Assembly: GCA_934317185.1 (NCBI GenBank)
Contig: CAKREJ010000033.1
Coordinates: forward strand, 1-13,978
DNA: 13,978 bases
DNA from: an uncultured Anaerobutyricum sp.
GTDB lineage: Bacteria; Bacillota; Clostridia; Lachnospirales; Lachnospiraceae
Direction of reading: 5' to 3'
Shown: positions 1-6,331 of the stretch, in pieces
How the letters are laid out: the number at the start of each line of letters is the position of its first letter
Numbering within the stretch: position 1 is the stretch's first letter
Position numbers and translations under genes: made by a program
The notes under the pieces: generated by a model
Seen by the model: the letters and a program-made list of their open reading frames with translations, nothing else
What the model was told of the DNA's origin: nothing
Database searches by the model: none

Positions 1-2
1 GT

Positions 3-65
3 GTGAATCAAAGATTTTATGGGGGAAAGAACAGGGTAGAAAGCTTTCCTTACTTGAGATTATAA
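3..65 (+). CDS. Possible 3' tail of an upstream gene (partial)
   Basis: A reading frame is open from the left edge (first full codon at 3) and ends at a TAA at 63-65 that shares its last A with the ATG of the rhomboid gene, giving the TAATG arrangement typical of translationally coupled genes. The 20 visible residues, ending in ESFPYLRL, are not recognisable. The rhomboid frame is also open to the left edge, so this tail is real only if the rhomboid truly starts at 65. No function is proposed. Confidence 0.25.
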   Translation: MNQRFYGGKNRVESFPYLRL

Positions 66-997
66 TGCCTCAGCTTCCGGGACAGCGAAGAATCTCTTTA
101 AAGCAAAGAGAAGGGGAAATGAAAGCTGTTAAACGACAGATTATGTTGAAATATCAAAAGCAGGTAGAACATTTACTCCTTATACTCAGTGAGGGAGAGC
201 CGGATAGCGGAATTAGAAAAGAGGCAGAAAGTTATAAGGATGTATGGTTTCTTGACATAAAAACAGGCAGACTTTATATCTATGAGTATCAGGTGGCAAA
301 ATATTGTGAACTGGAAGATAAGCTTGAAGCTTTCACCCAGAAGTATTTACAGGAAAAAGCAATAGAAGAAAGAAAAGAGCTGCGTAAGCTGCTGACACCG
401 GTAAATACAGGATTAATTGTCATTAACATACTCGTCTTTGTCGTACTATGCTTCTTCGGAGATACGACGAATGCAGACTTTATGGCAGCACATGGAGCGA
501 TGGACTTGGTGGACGTAGTAGAAAAAGGTCAGTATTATCGTTTATTTACTTCGATGTTCCTCCACTTTGGAGCAGATCATCTCCTGCAGAATATGCTTAT
601 TTTAGCATTGATCGGATGTAGATTAGAACGTCTTACCGGCAAGCTTGCCTATCTTATTATATATATTGGTTCCGGTCTTACCGGAGCAATAACTTCTATC
701 ATTTTTACACTCGGAGCCAATCCTGATACGGTAAGTGCAGGAGCTTCGGGAGCAATTTTTGGTGTTATGGGTGGATTACTGTTTTGTATATTAAAAGATG
801 TGATTCAAAGAAAGCGTTATCATGTAGAGGAAATAGGTTTAACGGGAATGATATTCATGGTTTGTTCCGCACTGTCCTATGGTTTCTTTTCTACAGGAGT
901 AGATAATGCCGCACATATAGGAGGACTGGCAGGTGGTATTTTGCTAACAATGCTTTGTCATTTTTTTACTGTAGTGCGTCACAGCTTACGGAAGTAA
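65..997 (+). CDS. Rhomboid family intramembrane serine protease
   Basis: Membrane-embedded serine protease that cuts transmembrane segments of other proteins within the bilayer; the substrate is unknown. After a soluble N-terminal part of about 110 residues come roughly six hydrophobic segments (about 114-133, 161-183, 195-215, 226-245, 258-276, 283-303). The active site is intact: GASGAIFG places the nucleophile at Ser228 and AAHIGG the catalytic His at 284. HxxxxHLLQN (167-176) supplies the conserved oxyanion-side His/Asn, with N176 matching GlpG Asn154. The start is uncertain. ATG 65 has a weak upstream GAG and overlaps a TAA; ATG 119 has a purine run only 2 bases away; and the frame stays open to the left edge, so a longer protein starting outside the window is possible. 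Related clostridial rhomboids often carry a longer soluble N-terminal domain. The gene is convergent with pfkA, and the two share a terminator. Confidence 0.9.
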   Translation: MPQLPGQRRISLKQREGEMKAVKRQIMLKYQKQVEHLLLILSEGEPDSGIRKEAESYKDVWFLDIKTGRLYIYEYQVAKYCELEDKLEAFTQKYLQEKAIEERKELRKLLTPVNTGLIVINILVFVVLCFFGDTTNADFMAAHGAMDLVDVVEKGQYYRLFTSMFLHFGADHLLQNMLILALIGCRLERLTGKLAYLIIYIGSGLTGAITSIIFTLGANPDTVSAGASGAIFGVMGGLLFCILKDVIQRKRYHVEEIGLTGMIFMVCSALSYGFFSTGVDNAAHIGGLAGGILLTMLCHFFTVVRHSLRK

Positions 998-1034
998 AGC
1001 TGGAATGCATGGGGCAGCGTAGTATAAAAAGTAT

Positions 1035-1083
1035 AAAAGCAGATGCTTTGTGGAGTAGTAAAACACAAGGCATCTGCTTTTTT
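1035..1083. terminator. Bidirectional intrinsic terminator between rhomboid gene and pfkA
   Basis: An 18-bp stem (1035-1052 pairing with 1064-1081, one G-U pair, 11-base loop) begins with AAAAGC and ends in a T run at 1077-1083. On the minus strand the stem is likewise followed by a U-rich stretch. It lies between the converging rhomboid and pfkA genes and can end both transcripts. Confidence 0.85.
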
Positions 1084-1150
1084 AATAAATATTTTGTCTG
1101 CAATTCTCCAGATTCTATATAAAACAATGCTATAGAGCTAAGAATAATGA

Positions 1151-2224
1151 TTAATCTCCGAAGGAGATTCCTAAATGCTTGGCCTGAAGTACGATCTGGT
1201 CATCAGGAGAAACATATTTTAACTTGCCGGCTGTTTTCTCCAGTGGAAGGGTTGCTACTTCATAGCCCTTCATAATAAGCAGCTTGCCGTAGTCTTCTTT
1301 GGCAATCAGCTCAGCAGCGGCAACACCAAGACGGCTTGAGATTACACGGTCAAAAGGATCCGGACTTCCGCCTCGCTGTGTATGTCCCGGAATGGTGACA
1401 CGCACCTCAAGGCCGGTTGCCTTCTCAATCTGGGATGCGAGTTCGTAACCAACCGTAGAATATTTGCGTTTGGCAAGTTTATTCTTGTACTGCTTTTTCG
1501 ATAGCTGAGCATCTTCTTTTGATATTGCACCCTCTGCGACAGCAAGAATCGTGAAATGTTTGCCCTGTTCATTGCGTCGGTTGATCGCAGAGATAACGTG
1601 CTGTAAATTGTAAGGAATTTCAGGGATGAGGATGATATCAGCTCCTCCGGCAATTCCGGCGTGAAGTGTAACCCATCCTACTTTATGTCCCATCAGCTCT
1701 ACAATAAATACACGATTATGAGAAGCTGCGGTTGTATGGATGCAGTCGATCGTCTGAGTGGCAATGTCTACAGCACTCTGGAAGCCGAATGTCATATCGG
1801 TTCCCCACAGATCGTTATCAATTGTTTTGGGAAGGGAGACAATATTAAGTCCTTCTTCTCTTAAAAGGTTAGCAGTCTTCTGGCTGCCGTTACCACCGAG
1901 AACAACAAGGCAGTCTAAGTCAAGATAGCGATAAGTTGACTTCATGGCTTCCACTTTATCAAGACCGTTTTCGTCTGGAGTTCTCATTAATTTGAAAGGT
2001 TGACGGGATGTTCCGAGTATAGTTCCGCCGGTTGTCAAAATGCCGGAGAAATCTTTGGAAGTCAGTCGCTTGTAGTTGCCGTAAATTAATCCCTTGTAAC
2101 CATCCATGAAGCCATAAATCTCAACAGCTCCTTCAAGAACATTAAGACCCTTTACAACACCACGCATGGTAGCATTTAAACTCTGACAATCTCCACCGCT
2201 GGTCAGCATACCAATTCTCTTCAT
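1151..2224 (-). CDS. pfkA: 6-phosphofructokinase (group III-like PfkA)
   Basis: Phosphorylates fructose 6-phosphate to fructose 1,6-bisphosphate in glycolysis; cytoplasmic, 357 aa. The N-terminal phosphoryl-donor motif is GGDCQSLNA (10-18) in place of the GGDAPGMNA of classical bacterial enzymes. The second donor motif is GGNGS (110-114). PKTIDND (132-138) carries the catalytic Asp136, and PGHTQRGG (279-286) is the substrate-side motif. In E. coli numbering it has Gly at position 104 and Lys at 124. Family knowledge associates Gly104 with ATP use, whereas Lys124 is shared with pyrophosphate-dependent enzymes, so ATP is the more likely donor but this is not certain. The usual Asp103 is Asn, and the usual MGR of the sugar-phosphate site reads MGH (178-180). 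The start at 2224 is chosen because GGGAG lies 6 bases upstream and the family begins MKRIGMLTSGG; the frame continues 29 codons further upstream through a tandem repeat that is unlikely to be coding. Confidence 0.95.
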   Translation of the reverse strand: MKRIGMLTSGGDCQSLNATMRGVVKGLNVLEGAVEIYGFMDGYKGLIYGNYKRLTSKDFSGILTTGGTILGTSRQPFKLMRTPDENGLDKVEAMKSTYRYLDLDCLVVLGGNGSQKTANLLREEGLNIVSLPKTIDNDLWGTDMTFGFQSAVDIATQTIDCIHTTAASHNRVFIVELMGHKVGWVTLHAGIAGGADIILIPEIPYNLQHVISAINRRNEQGKHFTILAVAEGAISKEDAQLSKKQYKNKLAKRKYSTVGYELASQIEKATGLEVRVTIPGHTQRGGSPDPFDRVISSRLGVAAAELIAKEDYGKLLIMKGYEVATLPLEKTAGKLKYVSPDDQIVLQAKHLGISFGD

Positions 2225-2235
2225 TGTAATCTCCC

Positions 2236-2288
2236 TTCTTACAGAAAAAACCTGGCAATCAAAATTCTTACAGTCAAAATTCTTACAG
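2236..2288 (-). repeat. Tandem 15-bp repeat in the pfkA leader
   Basis: On the minus strand CTGTAAGAATTTTGA occurs twice in perfect tandem (2288-2274 and 2273-2259). The core CTGTAAGAA occurs a third time at 2244-2236, ending at the edge of the pfkA Shine-Dalgarno site. It lies in the untranslated leader between recR and pfkA. Function unknown; it could be a protein-binding or RNA element, or a chance duplication. Confidence 0.7.
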
Positions 2289-2378
2289 CCAAAGCTCCTT
2301 CTGCAATTCATGCAATAATTAATCTGTCGTTTTAATATTTATATCTGCAACTATTTAGAAACTAGGATAAGGTCATAT

Positions 2379-2978
2379 TTAAAGTTCTACTCGTCCATCT
2401 AAAGCTCTGGAAAGCGTCACTTCATCAATGTATTCTAATTCCCCACCGATAGGAACGCCACTGGCAATGCGGGTTACCTTGATACCAAGAGGCTTTACCT
2501 TTTTGGTGATATACATCGCAGTAGCCTCACCGTCAAGACTTGAATTTGTAGCAAGAATCAATTCCTTTACTTCAGGATTTTTAAGACGTTCCTCAAGCTC
2601 TTTGAAACGAATATCATCCGGCCCCTTTCCAAGACTTGGAGCAAGCGTTCCCTGCAGAACATGGTAAACACCATGATACTGACCGGTTTTTTCGTACGCT
2701 GCCAGATCCTGCGTATGCTCTACAACCATAATCGTACTGTGATCTCTTTTCGTACTGGCACAGATAGGGCATACTTCCGAATCCGTAAGCGTACAGCAAT
2801 ATTTGCAATAGCGAATATTCTCCCTCGCACTGACAAGAGTCTGTGCAAGGTGATGCACATGCTCCTCGGGCATATTGATAATGTGAAAAGCAAGACGCTG
2901 TGCAGACTTACTTCCAATACCGGGAAGTCTGCGAAGCTCTTCAATAAGGTTAGTAATCTGCGTACTATAATAGTTCAT
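2379..2978 (-). CDS. recR: Recombination mediator protein RecR
   Basis: RecFOR-pathway protein that helps load RecA on gapped DNA; full length at 199 aa. An N-terminal helix-hairpin-helix (LRRLPGIGSKSAQR, 15-28) is followed by a four-Cys zinc finger (C58, C61, C70, C73) and a Toprim domain from about 80 (VVE at 85-87), ending with the conserved ATNSSLDGEAT region (143-153) and GVPIGGELEY (174-183). The start codon shares its A with the last base of the ybaB stop (TAATG), so translation is probably coupled to ybaB. This is the standard dnaX-ybaB-recR order of Firmicutes. Identification is secure. Confidence 0.97.
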   Translation of the reverse strand: MNYYSTQITNLIEELRRLPGIGSKSAQRLAFHIINMPEEHVHHLAQTLVSARENIRYCKYCCTLTDSEVCPICASTKRDHSTIMVVEHTQDLAAYEKTGQYHGVYHVLQGTLAPSLGKGPDDIRFKELEERLKNPEVKELILATNSSLDGEATAMYITKKVKPLGIKVTRIASGVPIGGELEYIDEVTLSRALDGRVEL

Positions 2979-3322
2979 TAAAATCCAAATCCTCCACCGA
3001 GGCCACCGGTTAATTTGGACATCTGTGCCTGAGTATCTGCCTCCATAGCACGGAAAGCTTCGTTAGTAGCAGCCATAATAAGATCCTCTAACATTTCGAT
3101 ATCATCAGGATCTACCACTTCTTCCGCAATCTTAATAGCAGTAACTTCCTTCTTACCGGAAACAGTAACAGATACAACACCGCCTCCGGCAGTTGCCTCA
3201 TAGGATTTCTCCTCTAAAGCCTTTGTTGTCTCAGCCATCTGCTTCTGCATCTTCTGAGCCTGCTTCATTAAATTGTTCATGTTTCCTGGCATACCACCAG
3301 GGAATCCACCTCTTTTTGCCAT
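2978..3322 (-). CDS. ybaB: YbaB/EbfC family nucleoid-associated protein
   Basis: Small DNA-binding, nucleoid-associated protein of 114 aa, normally a homodimer, almost always encoded between dnaX and recR. It has the typical Gly/Met-rich start (GGFPGGMPGNMNNLMKQAQ), an amphipathic helix with repeated Met/Gln, the central GGGVVSVTVSG strand (47-57), the VDPDDIEMLEDLI segment (70-82) and a Gly/Phe-rich tail. GGAGG lies 9 bases before the ATG, which fixes the start. It overlaps recR by one base. A candidate promoter with a perfect TTGACA lies just upstream, so ybaB-recR may be expressed apart from dnaX. Confidence 0.96.
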   Translation of the reverse strand: MAKRGGFPGGMPGNMNNLMKQAQKMQKQMAETTKALEEKSYEATAGGGVVSVTVSGKKEVTAIKIAEEVVDPDDIEMLEDLIMAATNEAFRAMEADTQAQMSKLTGGLGGGFGF

Positions 3323-3352
3323 AATAAAAAACCTCCATAAAAATAAATAGTA

Positions 3353-3381
3353 AAAATAAATAATAAGTGACTGTCTGTCAA
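3353..3381 (-). promoter_or_regulatory. Candidate sigma-A promoter for ybaB-recR
   Basis: On the minus strand TTGACA (3381-3376) is followed after 17 bases by TATTTT (3358-3353), in the 134-bp gap between dnaX and ybaB. The -35 is perfect and the spacing ideal, but the -10 matches at only 4 of 6 positions. The region is very AT-rich, so a chance match is possible. Confidence 0.4.
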
Positions 3382-3456
3382 ATAATCAAATAATAGAATC
3401 AAAACTGCATGACCGATACGATCATATTAAGATATGCTATTTGAAAATGACAGAAA

Positions 3457-5088
3457 TTATTCAAAAATAACAGTCTGTTTTATTTTGCTTAAATCAATGT
3501 AGTTAGACTGCTCCGTCATGTGCTGTGAACCGGACGTACATTCAAAAGTTACCACCTTTCCGGTCTGTTCGGCAACAAGCTCCGACAAAATATCCAGATT
3601 TTTGTGATGATCTCGCTCGAAATATTCCTTTGCCAGACTATTCGTAGTAAAAATAAGCTGCAAAATATTACTGCTATCTGCTACAGCGATTCTGGCGGCA
3701 CGGAGAAACTGCTGCATTGGCATAGAAGTCTGATTCACGATGTCATTCCAACGGCTTGCGATCGCTCGCAGATCCTCAGCCTCCGCAGGAGAAAAACGCT
3801 TTGCCAACGCTTCTTCCGGAGAGACTGTCTGCGTTTCTTCTGAAGCTAGTGGCGGTGTCGATGTTCCCGGTAAAGAAGCTCCCGAAGCACCGGACAGATT
3901 CCCTGCACCTGTTGCCGGCATTACAGAAATACCATTGGCAACCTGTTCTTCTAGCTGCCTGATACGTGCAAGGAGATCCTCCAGTGTATCAGACTCCGTT
4001 TCCGGACGACAAAGCTTAATAAAGCCGACCTCTAAAAGCACACGCTTCTGCGTTGCAGTACGAATCTGGTTCGAAAGCTCAGAAAGCAGACGAATATAAC
4101 GCAAAAGACAAGTCGTATCCACCAAAGAACATTCTTCCTTTAATGCAGCAATGGTTTCTCTGGACATATCAAGACTCTCCTCGGCACCCTCCTGATCTTT
4201 CAAAATAAGAAGATTACGCAGATACCAGAGAAAATCTGCAAGAAACTGCGAAAGCTCCCGACCCTCCGTGATCATGTTATCAATAATATCAAGAGCAGAC
4301 ATGGAGTCATGCCGGAGAATGCTTCGGAGCAGGGTACTAAAGACAGAAGTATCTGCAGTTCCTAAAACTTCAAGAACATTCTCATAGGTAAGCGTCTGCC
4401 CGAGATAAAATGCGATACACTGATCAAGAAGACTAAGAGCATCTCGCATAGAACCATCCGCAGCACGGGCGATATAACGGAGAGCTTTTTCCTCTACATC
4501 TATCTGTTCCTTTTCCATTAATGACACAAGATGTCCAGTGATCGTATCAATGGAAATTCGCTTAAAATCATATTTTTGGCAACGGGAAAGAATAGTAACA
4601 GGAATCTTATGTTTTTCCGTTGTGGCAAGAATAAAAATAACATAAGAAGGAGGTTCTTCTAATGTTTTCAGCAGAGCATTAAAAGCTCCGGAAGAAAGCA
4701 TATGAACCTCATCAATAATATATACTTTATAACGCCCCTCAACCGGGGAATATTGAACCTGCTCCCGGATATCCCGGATATTCTCCACACCATTATTAGA
4801 AGCCGCATCAATTTCTAAAACATCAAGGGAACTCTGGTTATTAATTGCCCGACAGGAAGGACAGGCGTTACAGGGGTTCCCGTTAACCGGATGTTCACAG
4901 TTGACTGCCTTCGCAAAAAGCTTCGCAATAGAAGTCTTACCGGTACCCCGGGTGCCACAGAAAAGATAAGCATGCCCTATTCGGTTGTAAATAATCTGAT
5001 TTCTCAATGTCTGGACAATGGCATCCTGCCCTTTTACTTCGTCAAAGTCACCTGGACGCCACTTCCGGTATAAAGCCATATAGCCCAT
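3457..5088 (-). CDS. dnaX: DNA polymerase III subunit gamma/tau
   Basis: ATPase of the clamp-loader complex that places the sliding clamp on primed DNA during replication; 543 aa from this start. The sequence shows the family start MALYRKWRP, a Walker A motif GTRGTGKTS (45-53), a zinc-binding set C64/C73/C76/C79, a Walker B box with DEVH (126-129), sensor 1 ATTEKHK (155-161) and the arginine-finger SRC (168-170). A helical collar domain and a Pro/Ser/Thr/Ala-rich linker (about residues 395-430) precede the C-terminal tau region. The start MGYMALYRKW at 5088 fits the family; the frame runs 23 codons further upstream but through the promoter. No A-AAA-AAG slippery heptamer was found, so the full-length tau form is the expected product. 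ybaB and recR follow. Confidence 0.96.
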   Translation of the reverse strand: MGYMALYRKWRPGDFDEVKGQDAIVQTLRNQIIYNRIGHAYLFCGTRGTGKTSIAKLFAKAVNCEHPVNGNPCNACPSCRAINNQSSLDVLEIDAASNNGVENIRDIREQVQYSPVEGRYKVYIIDEVHMLSSGAFNALLKTLEEPPSYVIFILATTEKHKIPVTILSRCQKYDFKRISIDTITGHLVSLMEKEQIDVEEKALRYIARAADGSMRDALSLLDQCIAFYLGQTLTYENVLEVLGTADTSVFSTLLRSILRHDSMSALDIIDNMITEGRELSQFLADFLWYLRNLLILKDQEGAEESLDMSRETIAALKEECSLVDTTCLLRYIRLLSELSNQIRTATQKRVLLEVGFIKLCRPETESDTLEDLLARIRQLEEQVANGISVMPATGAGNLSGASGASLPGTSTPPLASEETQTVSPEEALAKRFSPAEAEDLRAIASRWNDIVNQTSMPMQQFLRAARIAVADSSNILQLIFTTNSLAKEYFERDHHKNLDILSELVAEQTGKVVTFECTSGSQHMTEQSNYIDLSKIKQTVIFE

Positions 5089-5108
5089 CGAATCACTCAC
5101 TCTCCCAG

Positions 5109-5147
5109 AAAAATATGCAAAAATATGCTTACAACATTTTAGCATAT
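5109..5147. promoter_or_regulatory. Dyad and tandem repeat over the dnaX promoter
   Basis: ATATGCT (5123-5129) and AGCATAT (5141-5147) form a perfect 7-bp inverted repeat with an 11-base spacer that spans the -10 box and start point of the candidate dnaX promoter. Next to it AAAAATATGC is repeated in perfect tandem (5109-5118, 5119-5128), adding another half-site-like AATATGC. This is the geometry of a repressor operator, but no known regulator motif is recognised. Confidence 0.4.
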
Positions 5148-5165
5148 CTACAGGCATACAGGCAA
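5136..5165 (-). promoter_or_regulatory. Candidate dnaX promoter with extended -10
   Basis: On the minus strand TTGCCT (5165-5160), an 18-base spacer, then TAAAAT (5141-5136) preceded by TGC, the extended -10 signature. Predicted transcription starts near 5129, about 40 bases before the dnaX start. The site lies in the gap after the CotS-family gene, so dnaX can be transcribed independently of it. Confidence 0.5.
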
Positions 5166-5174
5166 CTACTGCTT

Positions 5175-6179
5175 TTATAAAAAATTTGTATCCAATGTCT
5201 TGAGAAATTCTGTAAAGCGGGATAAGAAAATATGCCGCTCTTCATTCTGAGAAAGAACTTTTTGGAGCTTTTCCAGAGTTTTTGGAGGAATCCAGCTCTT
5301 TCTGTGGTTATAATATTGATTCGATATTTTCCAGAACTTTTCCGGATATAAAAAAAGTAAATACAAGAAAATAAAATCTTTTTCAGCGAGCTGACGATAA
5401 ATAGAATAGCCGGAAATAGCAGCCTCAAAAAAAGAATAGTCGTAATGATTCTTCTCCAGCGTTTTCCGCAAAAAAAGATAAAAATCCAGAAGATACGGCT
5501 GATAGCACAAAGCTTCAAAGTTTACGGTTGCCACAGAATAATCCGGTAAAATAAGTACATTATGATAATGATAAGCACCGTGACATACGCCCCAATCCGT
5601 CTGCGTAAGTTCATGCTCTGCCCCATGAAGCAGAGCTAAGGCATCAGAGGCCTCCCTGTAAAATGCATCAAAACAATTCATATAAAGAAGCTCAAAGTCA
5701 TTTTTCCCACGAACCTTCCCGACAAACTTACGAATAGAGCGAAGTTCCCTGTTTTTTCGTTCAAAAAGATGACTGATTGTTTCTATTTTCAGGTTCTCAA
5801 AAGGAACTTCGGAAATAGAAGAGGACACCTTATGTAAAAAGGCAAGATTGCGGCAGGAAGCAGCGACATCCGACAGATTGTGGCAATCACATTCCCGGCC
5901 TTTAAAATAATGCTTTAGAACAAAGGGGGTGTGGTAGCGGTCGTAAGTAACCAGACTGGCCTCTTTTGTAAGAAAATAACGATCCGTAGAGGAAAATCCT
6001 GCCTTAGCAAGCTTTTCCTTCCATTCATATTCCAGAGCAAGCTTCTGGAGGGAGCCGTGATACTCCTTTAATAAGGCAAGTCCCTGTTCTGTCTCGCACT
6101 GGAAAGTTCCCCGGCTTCGAAAAGTGGACAGAACTTCTACATCATATTGCTCTAATAGTTCTTTGTATTTTTCACTCAA
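5175..6179 (-). CDS. CotS-family spore coat protein, probable pseudokinase
   Basis: A 334-aa protein with an aminoglycoside-phosphotransferase-like kinase fold as found in the CotS spore coat family. An N-terminal lobe (LLKEYHGS, about 36-43, with a candidate ATP-site Lys) is followed by FVLKHYFKGREC (86-97) and a C-terminal lobe. The catalytic-loop motif, normally HGDxxxxN, reads HGAYHYHN (200-207): Asp is replaced by Ala202 (codon GCT at 5576-5574, one base from GAT). The metal-binding Asp position reads VNFE (219-222) with Asn. Phosphotransfer therefore looks unlikely, and a structural or scaffold role in the coat is inferred. The start is taken as TTG 6179 because GGAGGG lies 6 bases upstream; ATG 6197 (GGAG 9 bases away) and ATG 6224 are alternatives. 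It lies between the CCA-enzyme gene and dnaX. Confidence 0.8.
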   Translation of the reverse strand: MSEKYKELLEQYDVEVLSTFRSRGTFQCETEQGLALLKEYHGSLQKLALEYEWKEKLAKAGFSSTDRYFLTKEASLVTYDRYHTPFVLKHYFKGRECDCHNLSDVAASCRNLAFLHKVSSSISEVPFENLKIETISHLFERKNRELRSIRKFVGKVRGKNDFELLYMNCFDAFYREASDALALLHGAEHELTQTDWGVCHGAYHYHNVLILPDYSVATVNFEALCYQPYLLDFYLFLRKTLEKNHYDYSFFEAAISGYSIYRQLAEKDFIFLYLLFLYPEKFWKISNQYYNHRKSWIPPKTLEKLQKVLSQNEERHIFLSRFTEFLKTLDTNFL

Positions 6180-6199
6180 AAAAATCCCTCCAAACATAG

Positions 6200-6260
6200 A
6201 TATGTACTCCGAGAATCTCAACATACCGGTCTTAGCGGCGGATTTTCAGGGAGTACATAT
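6200..6260 (-). promoter_or_regulatory. Long leader hairpin before the CotS-family gene
   Basis: ATATGTACTCC (6200-6210) and GGAGTACATAT (6250-6260) are perfect 11-bp inverted repeats around a 39-base loop, and the stem can extend by AATC/GATT after a small internal loop. In the minus-strand RNA the 3' arm contains the GGAG that would serve ATG 6197. There is no adjacent U tract, so it does not look like a terminator. It could control translation or stabilise the message; no known riboswitch class is recognised. Confidence 0.45.
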
Positions 6261-6294
6261 AAGACAGACAACAGATTACATGGTAAATATGGTC

Positions 6295-6328
6295 TATCCT
6301 ATGTGTAAGAGAGAGAGGTTATGTGTAA
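6295..6328 (-). promoter_or_regulatory. Direct repeats and weak sigma-K-like -10 upstream of the coat gene
   Basis: TATGTGTAA occurs at 6300-6308 and 6320-6328, separated by a short GA run (6309-6317). On the minus strand the sequence CATAGGATA (6303-6295) matches the sigma-K -10 form CATAnnnTA, which would suit a coat gene. The only nearby AC for a -35 gives a spacer that is too short, so the promoter call is weak. Confidence 0.22.
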
Positions 6329-6331
6329 AAA

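Noticed and set aside
1661..1864. Small + strand frame inside pfkA
   Set aside because: It is antisense to a secure gene, has no ribosome site and no recognisable product; the other antisense frames in recR, dnaX, cca and the coiled-coil gene were rejected likewise.
2225..2311. 29-codon N-terminal extension of pfkA
   Set aside because: It encodes a low-complexity CKNFD repeat from tandem DNA and has no counterpart in the family; the GGGAG site points to 2224.
3457..5088. Programmed -1 frameshift in dnaX giving a gamma form
   Set aside because: No A-AAA-AAG heptamer was found; the longest A runs in the coding strand are five bases.
5089..5157. Upstream extension of dnaX to 5157
   Set aside because: The extra residues are unlike any DnaX N-terminus and the stretch contains the promoter.
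6200..6260. Known riboswitch (cyclic di-GMP or similar) before the coat gene
   Set aside because: Only a hairpin is visible; none of the conserved loop sequences of known classes could be recognised.
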